Source of the DNA: DUUS01 sp964416365
Lineage (GTDB): Bacteria > Bacillota_I > Bacilli_A > RF39 > UBA660
Assembly (NCBI GenBank): GCA_964416365.1
Contig: CAYQDO010000012.1
Coordinates: forward strand, 1-28,111
Reading direction: 5' to 3'
DNA: 28,111 nt
Positions 14,470 to 21,589 of the stretch are shown here, piece by piece. A program made the translations under genes and the position numbers. Below the pieces are notes generated by a model. It did not search any database, was not told where the DNA came from, and saw nothing but the letters and a program-made list of their open reading frames with translations. Each line of letters begins with the position of its first letter. Within the stretch, counting starts at the first letter, position 1.

Positions 14470-16023
14470 ATGAATTTTAATGAAAAACTGCAAAGATTAA
14501 GAAAAGAGAAAAAGTTTTCTCAAGAAGAACTAGCGGAAATGCTAGATGTTACAAGACAGTCAGTGTCTAAATGGGAAAGTGGTCAGACATATCCAGAAAT
14601 GGACAAACTACTGGCGATATGTAAAATATTTAACTGCACATTAGAAGAACTTACTAATGATGAAATCAAAGAAGTGTCTTCTGAAAAGAAAAGCGGATTT
14701 AAGTCGATACTTGATAGTATTCTTGAACTAGTATCAAAAAGTTATCATATGTTTACTCATATGCATTTTGGAGAACTGGTAAGATGTATATTCATGATGG
14801 TCATAGTAGGAATAATTTTAGGTTTGGTTAATATTCCTTTAAATGCTTTTCAGTATTCTATTTATGATATCCTCTATTCTTTTGGAAGTACTATGATAGC
14901 TGAGGTTTTATCTAAGATAATTAACTTCTTATTAGATGCAGCATATTGTGTCGGTTATGTTTTATTATTTATCTATATATTTAAAATTGGATTTTTAGAT
15001 AAATACGAATTTGTGATGATAGAAAGCAAAAAAAATAGTGAAGAACCAAAAGATGAAATTGTTGAAGAAAAAGAAAAAATAAGGGAAGAAAAAATTATTA
15101 AAGAATATAGAACACCTAATTTTGCTTTCTTCGAAACTTTAGGTAAAATATCAATGTTCTTTATAAAAATATTTTTAATCTTTTTCTCTATACCATTTAT
15201 TTTTACATTATTTGGTTTATTTAGTGTACTAGTTTTAGATGTTTATTTGATATTTGAAGGAATTAAATATTTTAGTTTTCCCATCTTAATAATATTTAGT
15301 ATTATTTTAAATATATTATTTATTATCTTTGTATGTAATTTTATTTTTAACAAGAAACAAAAATTTCGTTTATTGTTAATAATATTTATTATCAGTGTAG
15401 CTGGGTTAGGTGCAGGTTCAGGTCTTCTTTTACTAGATATCCATAATACAGAAATTGTTAGTGGATTACCTAGTGAAATAAGGAAAATCAATAATACTTA
15501 TGAGTATACTTATGAAGATGGCTTGTTCTTTGATTATTGGAATGACATTGAATATGCTGTTGATAATAATTTAAAAGATCGCATTCATGTATCAATGGAT
15601 TCTTATGAAGGTATTAATAGAATTAGAATTGAACAGTATGAAGATGGATATCATTTTTATGATAATCAAGTAGATATTGAGAACATGATGAATTTTATTG
15701 ACACGATTATTGTTAATTTAAAAGAAAGAAAAATATATGATTTTAATTACTATGAAAAAACTAAATTAACAGTAACAGCTAGTGAAAGAGTCATTAATAA
15801 TTTAAGAAAAAACTTAAGTGAATATAATAAAAATCAACATCATATTCAAGAACGTTATAGTTCTTATGAAAATCAAATAGAAGATCTTTATGATCAAATA
15901 AGTGATTTAGAAGAACAAATCAGTGAGTTAGAACTAGGTAACGATCAATTAACCTACGAGAAAGAAGAATTACAAAGACAGATTGAAGAATATAAAGATA
16001 GAATAAAATCTTTAATTGAATAA
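14470..16023 (+). CDS. Membrane-bound XRE-family regulator with coiled-coil C-terminus
   Basis: A 517-residue fusion. Residues 5-60 are a Cro/CI-type helix-turn-helix (SQEELAEMLDVTRQSVSKWESGQTYP region), followed by a linker, membrane segments (about 103-122, 150-173, 226-258, 268-293, 299-321) with a charged cytoplasmic loop near 184-213, then a ~120-residue soluble region and a heptad-rich coiled coil (about 445-517). The layout implies a DNA-binding domain tethered to the membrane, sensing through the C-terminal part, which is probably outside if the membrane count is odd. TAGGAG precedes the ATG at a 9-nt spacing. Its neighbours are the SHOCT-like membrane protein (divergent) and a ZIP transporter downstream; regulation of either is a guess. 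I do not recognise the soluble domain. Confidence 0.8.
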   Translation: MNFNEKLQRLRKEKKFSQEELAEMLDVTRQSVSKWESGQTYPEMDKLLAICKIFNCTLEELTNDEIKEVSSEKKSGFKSILDSILELVSKSYHMFTHMHFGELVRCIFMMVIVGIILGLVNIPLNAFQYSIYDILYSFGSTMIAEVLSKIINFLLDAAYCVGYVLLFIYIFKIGFLDKYEFVMIESKKNSEEPKDEIVEEKEKIREEKIIKEYRTPNFAFFETLGKISMFFIKIFLIFFSIPFIFTLFGLFSVLVLDVYLIFEGIKYFSFPILIIFSIILNILFIIFVCNFIFNKKQKFRLLLIIFIISVAGLGAGSGLLLLDIHNTEIVSGLPSEIRKINNTYEYTYEDGLFFDYWNDIEYAVDNNLKDRIHVSMDSYEGINRIRIEQYEDGYHFYDNQVDIENMMNFIDTIIVNLKERKIYDFNYYEKTKLTVTASERVINNLRKNLSEYNKNQHHIQERYSSYENQIEDLYDQISDLEEQISELELGNDQLTYEKEELQRQIEEYKDRIKSLIE

Positions 16024-16036
16024 ACACTTTAAAATG

Positions 16037-16083
16037 ACTAATCATATCATACTCTAGAGGAGAGTAATATGATTAGTTTTTTT
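16037..16083 (+). terminator. Terminator-like hairpin spanning the RBS and start codon of the ZIP gene
   Basis: An 11-bp perfect stem (16037-16047 with 16067-16077) continues, after a 2-nt bulge, into a 6-bp stem (16050-16055 with 16061-16066) closed by a 5-nt loop, and is followed by a run of seven T (16077-16083). The right arm and T run are the SD, start codon and first codons of the ZIP gene. It can end transcription of the regulator gene, and any read-through transcript would have its ribosome binding site buried. Confidence 0.8.
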
Positions 16084-16842
16084 GTTGATTTGAATCCTGT
16101 AATTCAAACTTTAATTGCTAGCACGCTAACATTTTTAATTACGGCATCTGGGTCAGCTATGATCTTTTTATTTACTAGTCTTAATAAGACTAAAATGGAT
16201 AAACTTCTTTCTGCATCAGCGGGTATAATGCTTGCTTCTACGATGTTTTCTTTAATTAATCCGGCCATAAGTTATTCGGAAAGTATTGATGTTACTCCTT
16301 GGCTAATATGTAGTTTAGGAATTATATGTGGAGGACTACTATTATTTTTAGGTGACAAATTTTATCAAAAAAGTAAAAAAAGAAGCCGACTTAAGATGAT
16401 TGTTTTATCTATAACATTACATAACTTTCCCGAAGGTATGGCGATAGGTGTAGCTTTTGGTTCAGTAATTTATGGGATACCAGGAGCTACCATAATGGGA
16501 GCTTTAACTTTAGCCTTAGGAATAGGTATTCAAAACTTTCCAGAGGGTAGTGCTATCAGTTTTCCCTTATATCGTGAAGGATATTCTAAAAATAAATCAT
16601 TTTTAATAGGAGCACTTACGGCTATAGTTGAACCAATTGGTGCATTACTAGGACTCTTTTTAGCAATTAAAATGAAGTTTATTTTGCCATTTTTACTAGC
16701 CTTTGCAGCAGGTGCTATGCTATATGTTATCGTCGTAGAATTAATACCGGAAAGTATGACAAATGAAAAAAAAGATATAATGGCTTTATATCTTATTTTC
16801 GGATTTATTGTTATGATGATTTTAGATATTTCGTTAGGCTGA
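16069..16842 (+). CDS. ZIP-family metal transporter (ZupT-like)
   Basis: Imports divalent metal, typically zinc and also iron or manganese, across the membrane. The 257 residues contain about eight membrane segments and the two ZIP signature metal-site motifs HNFPEG (helix 4) and QNFPEG (helix 5); a cytoplasmic Lys/Arg-rich loop lies between helices 3 and 4 in place of the His-rich loop of many ZIPs. The GAGGAG ribosome binding site and ATG are inside a strong hairpin with a T run, so expression is probably conditional. It is 45 bp after the regulator gene and converges with RNase J, overlapping by 9 bp. Confidence 0.92.
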   Translation: MISFFVDLNPVIQTLIASTLTFLITASGSAMIFLFTSLNKTKMDKLLSASAGIMLASTMFSLINPAISYSESIDVTPWLICSLGIICGGLLLFLGDKFYQKSKKRSRLKMIVLSITLHNFPEGMAIGVAFGSVIYGIPGATIMGALTLALGIGIQNFPEGSAISFPLYREGYSKNKSFLIGALTAIVEPIGALLGLFLAIKMKFILPFLLAFAAGAMLYVIVVELIPESMTNEKKDIMALYLIFGFIVMMILDISLG

Positions 16843-18507
16843 TCTATTTACTTCCATTATAACTGGCATAATTATTGGTCTTCTACCAGTTAAATTGTTA
16901 ATAAATGGATTAAGTTCTAAAATAATTTGATTTTTTAAATCTAAATAGTTATATGAAGTTCTAATTGTATTATTAACGATTTCAGTTACCTTGGCTTCAA
17001 TTTTAGTTATTAATTCAGCATTTTCATTAATTAAAACGAAACCTCTTGTAGTAATATTAGGTTTAATTAATAATTCTCTGGTTTTTGGATCAATATTAAT
17101 AATTGCTACTAAAATACCATCTTTACTCATTAGCTGACGATCTTTAATAACAACTGATCCAATGTCGCCAACTCTTGAACCATCAACATAGATATCACCA
17201 GCCTGAACTCTTCGTCCTAGTCTAGCTCCGGTAGGAGTAAGCTCCACTGTATCTCCATTTTTACAAATGAAGATATTTTCTTTTGGAACTCCACATGAGG
17301 AAGCCAAATCACCATGAGTTTTTAACATACGGTATTCACCGTGAACTGGCATAAAGTACTCAGGTTTTATTAATCTTAACATCCATTTTAATTCTTCTTG
17401 GTTAGCATGACCTGATGTGTGGATATCTGATAGTTCGGTGTTAGTATAAACTCTAACGCCTTTTAAATATAGTTTATTGATAACTCTGTTAATACTTGCT
17501 TTATTACCAGGAATAGGACTTGATGAGAAGACAACAATATCATCAGGTAATAGCTCAATTTGTTTATGACTACCATCAGCTATTCTAGTTAAAGCAGCTA
17601 GTGGTTCACCTTGTGATCCGGTACATAAAATACATATTTCATTTTTCTTGTATTTTTTAGCTTCATTAGTATCAATAAAGATTGTTCGATCCGTGATTAA
17701 ATTATTTCTTAAAGCTATTTCTTTGGCATTTTCCATACTACGTCCAAAGGTAACAATCTTACGATTATTTTTACGACAAGTTTCTACGATATGTTTAATA
17801 CGATAAATATTCGAAGCAAAGGTAGCTAGGATAATTCTTGATGTGCTTCTAGCAAATACTTCACCTAAGGCTTCATCGACTATATTTTCACTACGAGAAA
17901 AACCAGGAGTTAAAGAATTAGTACTATCTGATAGTAAAATTTTAACGCCTTCTACTCCTAAAGCTGCCATTTTATGAATATCTGCCATCGGTCCAATTGG
18001 TGTTAAGTCAAATTTAAAGTCACCAGTTGTAAAAATAATTCCATTTGGTGTTCGGATTATAATACCAAAACTATCAGGAATAGAGTGGGTAGTTCCCACA
18101 AATTCAACTTTAAAATGTTTGAATTTAAAGACACTGTCCTTATTATACACTTCCACATTTTTGTATTTAATATTACGATCTGCAAACTTATTTTTAATTA
18201 AATCGATTGTTATACCAGGAGTATAGATAACTGGTATATCAACATTATGCAATAAAAAACTAACGCCACCGATATGATCTTCGTGACCGTGAGTTATAAA
18301 TAAAGCTTTAATATTTTTTTCCTTATTTTTTAAATAAGTGATATCTTGAATAACATAATCAATACCTAATAAATCGTTTTCTGGGAATAAAATACCCGCA
18401 TCAATTATGATTATTTCATTATCATGTTCGACGACATACATGTTTTTGCCAACTTCGCCTAAACCGCCAAGGGCAAAAATAGTCGTCACATTTTCATTGT
18501 GTTTCAT
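16834..18507 (-). CDS. rnj: Ribonuclease J
   Basis: Metallo-beta-lactamase/beta-CASP nuclease with 5'-3' exonuclease and endonuclease activity, central to mRNA decay and rRNA processing in Firmicutes. The 557 residues have the zinc motif H73-G-H75-E-D77-H78-IGG, FTTGDFKFD, LLSDSTN, a beta-CASP region (ILATFASN, LCTGSQGEP), the HTSGHA motif and the C-terminal MPVHGEYRML segment and domain. Whether it is J1 or J2 is not decidable. I take ATG 18507 as start; the frame extends to 18561 but that part lies in the promoter/leader. AGGAGG is 12 nt upstream, a rather long spacing. Its promoter is the best sigma-A match in the window. Confidence 0.96.
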   Translation of the reverse strand: MKHNENVTTIFALGGLGEVGKNMYVVEHDNEIIIIDAGILFPENDLLGIDYVIQDITYLKNKEKNIKALFITHGHEDHIGGVSFLLHNVDIPVIYTPGITIDLIKNKFADRNIKYKNVEVYNKDSVFKFKHFKVEFVGTTHSIPDSFGIIIRTPNGIIFTTGDFKFDLTPIGPMADIHKMAALGVEGVKILLSDSTNSLTPGFSRSENIVDEALGEVFARSTSRIILATFASNIYRIKHIVETCRKNNRKIVTFGRSMENAKEIALRNNLITDRTIFIDTNEAKKYKKNEICILCTGSQGEPLAALTRIADGSHKQIELLPDDIVVFSSSPIPGNKASINRVINKLYLKGVRVYTNTELSDIHTSGHANQEELKWMLRLIKPEYFMPVHGEYRMLKTHGDLASSCGVPKENIFICKNGDTVELTPTGARLGRRVQAGDIYVDGSRVGDIGSVVIKDRQLMSKDGILVAIINIDPKTRELLIKPNITTRGFVLINENAELITKIEAKVTEIVNNTIRTSYNYLDLKNQIILELNPFINNLTGRRPIIMPVIMEVNRSA

Positions 18508-18559
18508 TGTGTTTAAAATCCTCCTAAAATAAAAAAACAAAAGTTCTACTTGTGAACAC

Positions 18560-18588
18560 ATTATATTACATTTTTACATAAATGTCCA
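18560..18588 (-). promoter_or_regulatory. Sigma-A promoter of the RNase J gene
   Basis: On the minus strand TGGACA (18588-18583), a 17-nt spacer, then a perfect TATAAT (18565-18560). The leader to the ATG is about 45 nt and contains an AGGAGG site. Confidence 0.8.
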
Positions 18589-18725
18589 GTAAAAGGTTTA
18601 AAACAAAAAACAAACTATCACAAATTAAAAAGAAAAAGATTAAGTTTTTATAACAGTATTATTAGTAAATAGTTAATATTATGTCAATTAATTTAGTAAT
18701 TACCCTAGCAAATATGAAGAAGTTT

Positions 18726-18732
18726 TGTCGAA
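18726..18732 (+). promoter_or_regulatory. Spo0A box upstream of spoIIAA
   Basis: TGTCGAA matches the Spo0A-binding consensus exactly, about 50 bp before spoIIAA. In B. subtilis the spoIIA operon is activated by Spo0A~P with sigma-H. I could not place a sigma-H promoter with confidence; TATTAT at 18746-18751 is a possible -10. The rest of the intergenic region (18589-18725) is A/T-rich with nothing else recognisable. Confidence 0.6.
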
Positions 18733-18782
18733 GCTGTTTAAAAAGTATTATTACTAATCTATATTAAAAGTGAGGGAAGAAT

Positions 18783-19100
18783 ATGTTGAAAATCAATTTA
18801 GAATTTCGTAAAGGAGTTTTATTCATAAGGTTAAAAGGTAATTTAACCAAGGATACGGTTAGAAGTTTAGATAATTATTTAATTCCCGTAATTAATAAAC
18901 AGGGAATTAAATATATAGTTTACAATTTAGGTTCTGTCACTGTTATTGATAGTTATGGTAAAGAATCTTTAAGAAAAGGGATTGAGGCGGCCAAATTAAA
19001 CCAAGGTGATGGCTTAATATGTAATACTAATCTAACTTTAAATAGTGAATTTAAAATTGTTAAAAATGAGTTAGTAGCCTTAAGACTAATTCAGGTATAG
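18783..19100 (+). CDS. spoIIAA: Anti-sigma F factor antagonist SpoIIAA
   Basis: STAS-domain protein that, in the known system, frees sigma-F from the anti-sigma kinase SpoIIAB in the forespore. The 105 residues cover the whole domain, with the strand GVLFIRLKGNL near 11-21 and the phospho-acceptor region V-I-D56-S57-Y58-G59-K60. The Ser directly after Asp, the residue phosphorylated in SpoIIAA/RsbV proteins, is kept, but the usual D-S-S/T-G-L-G is changed to D-S-Y-G-K-E. It is about ten residues shorter than B. subtilis SpoIIAA. Only 8 bp separate it from sigF; the spoIIAB gene normally found between them is missing. Identity rests on fold and location, so a diverged STAS protein with another partner is possible. 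Confidence 0.82.
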   Translation: MLKINLEFRKGVLFIRLKGNLTKDTVRSLDNYLIPVINKQGIKYIVYNLGSVTVIDSYGKESLRKGIEAAKLNQGDGLICNTNLTLNSEFKIVKNELVALRLIQV

Positions 19101-19108
19101 GTGAAGAT

Positions 19109-19759
19109 ATGAATGAAGAAGAATTAATAGTTAAATATGAACTGTTTATTTATAAGATCGCTAAAAAGTTTTATAATGTTGAAATTCCCGATTTGTATCA
19201 GGCAGGATGTATTGGATTAATTAAAGCTTATCGAAAATATAATGAAAGTTTTGGAGTCGATTTTATGTCTTTTGCTTATAAATACGTTTTTGGGGAAATG
19301 TATGAGCTGGCTAACAAAAGTAGAGATATAAAAATAAATAAACAATATTTAAAAATTGTCAAAGAAATAGAAAATGCCAAAAATGAGCTTACTCAAAAAT
19401 TTAATGGAGTGCCTAGTTTAACTGAAGTATGTTTATATTTAGAAATAGATGAGTTAGTAGCTTATGATGCTATTTCCATGACTAGTTCGATGTTAAGTTT
19501 AGAAGATGAATATCAAACCTTAAATGGAGAAGTTAAGATATCAGATATGGTAGGAGTAGAAACAAATATGGATGATCAGATTTTAATTAGCACATCTTTA
19601 GAAAAACTTAATCCTTTAGAACAATCTGTTATTGATTATCGTTATTTTCAAGATTTGACCCAAACCGAAACAGCAGATGCTCTAGGCATTAGTCAGGTTA
19701 AAGTATCTAGGCTTGAAAACAAGTGCAAGAAAAAGATCAAAGAGTATATTGCTGCCTAA
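19109..19759 (+). CDS. sigF: Sporulation sigma factor (SigF type)
   Basis: Sigma-70 family factor, 216 residues against ~255 in B. subtilis SigF. Region 2 shows DLYQAGCIGLIKAYRKY and the -10-recognition stretch (FMSFAYKYVFGEM), region 3 lies around 85-130 (NELTQKFNGVPSLTEV), and region 4 has the helix-turn-helix TQTETADALGISQVKVSRLE. The N-terminal part before region 2 is shortened, the area that contacts SpoIIAB in other species. The position, after spoIIAA and before spoVAC, is that of sigF in B. subtilis; SigG would be the alternative from sequence alone. AGGTGA precedes the ATG. A candidate forespore promoter for spoVAC overlaps its 3' end. Confidence 0.87.
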   Translation: MNEEELIVKYELFIYKIAKKFYNVEIPDLYQAGCIGLIKAYRKYNESFGVDFMSFAYKYVFGEMYELANKSRDIKINKQYLKIVKEIENAKNELTQKFNGVPSLTEVCLYLEIDELVAYDAISMTSSMLSLEDEYQTLNGEVKISDMVGVETNMDDQILISTSLEKLNPLEQSVIDYRYFQDLTQTETADALGISQVKVSRLENKCKKKIKEYIAA

Positions 19760-19773
19760 AAACGTTCATAATA
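19744..19773 (+). promoter_or_regulatory. Candidate sigma-G/sigma-F promoter for spoVAC-VAD-VAE
   Basis: GTATA (19744-19748) fits the forespore -35 consensus GHATR and CATAATA (19767-19773) fits the sigma-G -10 CATnHTA, with an 18-nt spacer, 16 bp before the spoVAC start. The -35 lies within the last codons of sigF. A sigma-A TATAAT at 19773-19778 overlaps it, so the assignment is tentative. Confidence 0.45.
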
Positions 19774-19789
19774 TAATAGGTGAACATAT

Positions 19790-20227
19790 GTGAATAAAAA
19801 AGAATATTTAAAACTTGTTAAGAAACTCACTCCTAAAGAAAAGAAATGGCAAAATGCCTTAAATGCTTTTTTAATGGGAGGAGTTTTAGGTTTCATAGCC
19901 GATGGTTTAAAATGTTTAATCGTAAACTGGGCTCATATTACCATTAAAGAAGCTACGTCTTGGGTTTTAATTATTTATATTTTTTTAGCTAGTCTTTTTA
20001 CGGGTTTGGGTTTTTTTGATAAACTCGTTATGAAATTTAAATGTGGTCTTATTGTACCTATTACTGGATTTGCTCATTCCATAACGAGCAGTGCTTTAGA
20101 TTATAAAAGTGATGGTCTAATTACCGGACTTGGTGGCTATTTTTTTCGCTTAGCTGGTTGTATCTTATTATATGGAATTATAGCTGCTTTCTTTCTAGCA
20201 ATACTGAAGGTGATTATTTATGTTTAA
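19790..20227 (+). CDS. spoVAC: SpoVAC, spore DPA channel component
   Basis: Inner-membrane protein of the SpoVA complex that moves dipicolinic acid into the developing spore and out during germination; SpoVAC acts as a mechanosensitive channel in B. subtilis. The 145 residues have the basic N-terminus (KKEYLKLVKKLTPKEK), GGVLGFIADGLK, a conserved central segment ending in FAHSITSSALDYKSDGLITG and terminal membrane helices. The start is GTG 19790, spaced 6 nt after AGGTGA; an ATG overlapping it at 19788 is followed at once by TGA in another frame and is not used. It overlaps spoVAD by 8 bp. Confidence 0.93.
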   Translation: MNKKEYLKLVKKLTPKEKKWQNALNAFLMGGVLGFIADGLKCLIVNWAHITIKEATSWVLIIYIFLASLFTGLGFFDKLVMKFKCGLIVPITGFAHSITSSALDYKSDGLITGLGGYFFRLAGCILLYGIIAAFFLAILKVIIYV

Positions 20228-21164
20228 TTTCAAAGATGTTTATGTAACCGGTTATTTTACTATTGCTGGTCCTTTAGAAAAAGAACATGATGTTAAAAAA
20301 TGTGACATATATATAGATGATTACTATTTTGGCGAAAAAACAACGGAAGATGCGGAAATAAAAATGCAAAGGATTGTACTTAATAATATGGTAGATGCTA
20401 GTACCGAAATAATTATTGGCGGAGATTTAACTAATCAGTTAACTGCTTTTGGTAGCTCGACAATTGGTAAAAATGTTCCGGTATTAGGAATGTATTCAGC
20501 TTGTGCTACCATGTCTTCATCCTTACTTACTTTGGCAAGTTTTATTCAAGGAAAATTTATCAAAGAAGGGATATATTTAACGAGTTCTCATAACCTTGCT
20601 GCGGAAAAACAATTTAGATTTCCTGTTGAGTATGGAGCGCCTAAACCAACTAGAAGCACCTTTACCGCAACAGCAGCTGTTGGTATCAAATTATCTAAAA
20701 ATCCTTCTACAATTAAAGTTGTAAATGGATTACTAGGTAAAGTAATCGATTCTTATGTTAAAGATGTTCATAATATGGGAGCCATAATGGCTCCGGGAGC
20801 TGTTCAAACTTTAGTGGATTATTTAAATAAAAGTAAAACAGAAGTTAAGGATTATGACTTAATAATTACTGGAGATTTAGGGAGTGCCGGAGCAGAAATA
20901 TTTAAAGAAGTTTTAAAGAAAGAACACAATATTAAAATAAACAATCATATAGATGCCGGAGCAACATTTTATAAAGATTTCGAATATGCCGGAGCTAGCG
21001 GTCCAGCTATTTTACCCCTTATTCTAGTTACCAGAATTTTTAATAATAAAAAATATAAAAAGATTCTTTGTTTGGCAACTGGATCACTACATAGTCCCGT
21101 ATTAGTAAATCAAAAACATTCAATTCCAACCGTGTGTCATGCCATATATTTGGAGGTGATATAA
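20220..21164 (+). CDS. spoVAD: SpoVAD, DPA-binding SpoVA subunit
   Basis: Thiolase-fold protein known to bind dipicolinic acid on the SpoVA complex at the spore inner membrane. The 314 residues (B. subtilis ~338) include conserved stretches ACATMSSSLLTLASFI, TSSHNLAAEKQFRFPVEYG, MGAIMAPGA, ITGDLGSAGAEIF, and GASGPAILPL near the end. It begins within the end of spoVAC (GGTGAT as SD) and its TAA overlaps the spoVAE ATG by one base, so the three spoVA genes are tightly coupled. Confidence 0.95.
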   Translation: MFNFKDVYVTGYFTIAGPLEKEHDVKKCDIYIDDYYFGEKTTEDAEIKMQRIVLNNMVDASTEIIIGGDLTNQLTAFGSSTIGKNVPVLGMYSACATMSSSLLTLASFIQGKFIKEGIYLTSSHNLAAEKQFRFPVEYGAPKPTRSTFTATAAVGIKLSKNPSTIKVVNGLLGKVIDSYVKDVHNMGAIMAPGAVQTLVDYLNKSKTEVKDYDLIITGDLGSAGAEIFKEVLKKEHNIKINNHIDAGATFYKDFEYAGASGPAILPLILVTRIFNNKKYKKILCLATGSLHSPVLVNQKHSIPTVCHAIYLEVI

Positions 21165-21514
21165 TGACTTTAGTATATTCGTTTCTATTTTGCGGACTGG
21201 TTTGTTTAATTGGTCAGATAATCTTAGATAATACTAACTTTACTCCGGGACATGTAACTAGTATGTTTGTAGTCTTAGGAAGCATCTTTGGAGTATGTAA
21301 TTTTTATGATAAAATAGTTAAAGTAGTAGGAGCAGGAGCAAATATTCCGATAATGTCTTTTGGGAATCTTTTATTGAATGGTTCATACAACGGTTACCTT
21401 GAAGATGGAATACTAGGCCTATTTAGTGGCATGCTAAAACCGGTAAGTGCCGGAGTAGTGTCCGCTATCGTATTTGCCTTTGTCATGACTTTGTTCTTTA
21501 AAGCTCAAGATTGA
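21164..21514 (+). CDS. spoVAE: SpoVAE, SpoVA membrane component
   Basis: Small integral membrane subunit of the DPA transporter (SpoVAEB-like), 116 residues with the conserved TPGHVTSMFVVLG, GAGANIPIMSFGN and GMLKPVSAGV segments. The start is ATG 21164, right after the strong SD GGAGGTGAT; an in-frame GTG/ATG region ten codons upstream lies inside spoVAD and is not needed. spoVAA, spoVAB, spoVAEA and spoVAF, present in B. subtilis, are absent, leaving the minimal C-D-E set also found in clostridia. A terminator covers the stop codon. Confidence 0.93.
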   Translation: MTLVYSFLFCGLVCLIGQIILDNTNFTPGHVTSMFVVLGSIFGVCNFYDKIVKVVGAGANIPIMSFGNLLLNGSYNGYLEDGILGLFSGMLKPVSAGVVSAIVFAFVMTLFFKAQD

Positions 21515-21532
21515 TGTATATCAGTCTTTTTT
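21507..21532 (+). terminator. Intrinsic terminator of the spoIIA-spoVA locus
   Basis: AAGATTGAT (21507-21515) pairs with ATCAGTCTT (21520-21528), one G-U pair, a 4-nt loop and six T. The spoVAE stop codon is in the left arm. Confidence 0.75.
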
Positions 21533-21535
21533 AAA

Positions 21536-21564
21536 TTGAAAAGAACAGGCAATTAAGATATAAT
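21536..21564 (+). promoter_or_regulatory. Sigma-A promoter of the large surface protein gene
   Basis: TTGAAA (21536-21541), a 17-nt spacer and perfect TATAAT (21559-21564), immediately after the spoVAE terminator. A second TATAAT at 21570-21575 abuts the AAAGGAGAG ribosome binding site. The gene is thus independent of the spoVA operon and probably expressed in vegetative cells. Confidence 0.7.
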
Positions 21565-21589
21565 TCACTTATAATAAAGGAGAGTTTCT

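Noticed and set aside
16037..16077. The inverted repeat before the ZIP gene as a Fur/Zur/MntR operator
   Set aside because: The half sites are separated by 19 bp, do not match the known box patterns, and pair with a T run behind them, which fits an RNA hairpin better.
18950..18966. SpoIIAA having lost its phosphorylatable serine
   Set aside because: The Ser directly after the conserved Asp, the acceptor in SpoIIAA/RsbV, is still present; only the residues after it differ.
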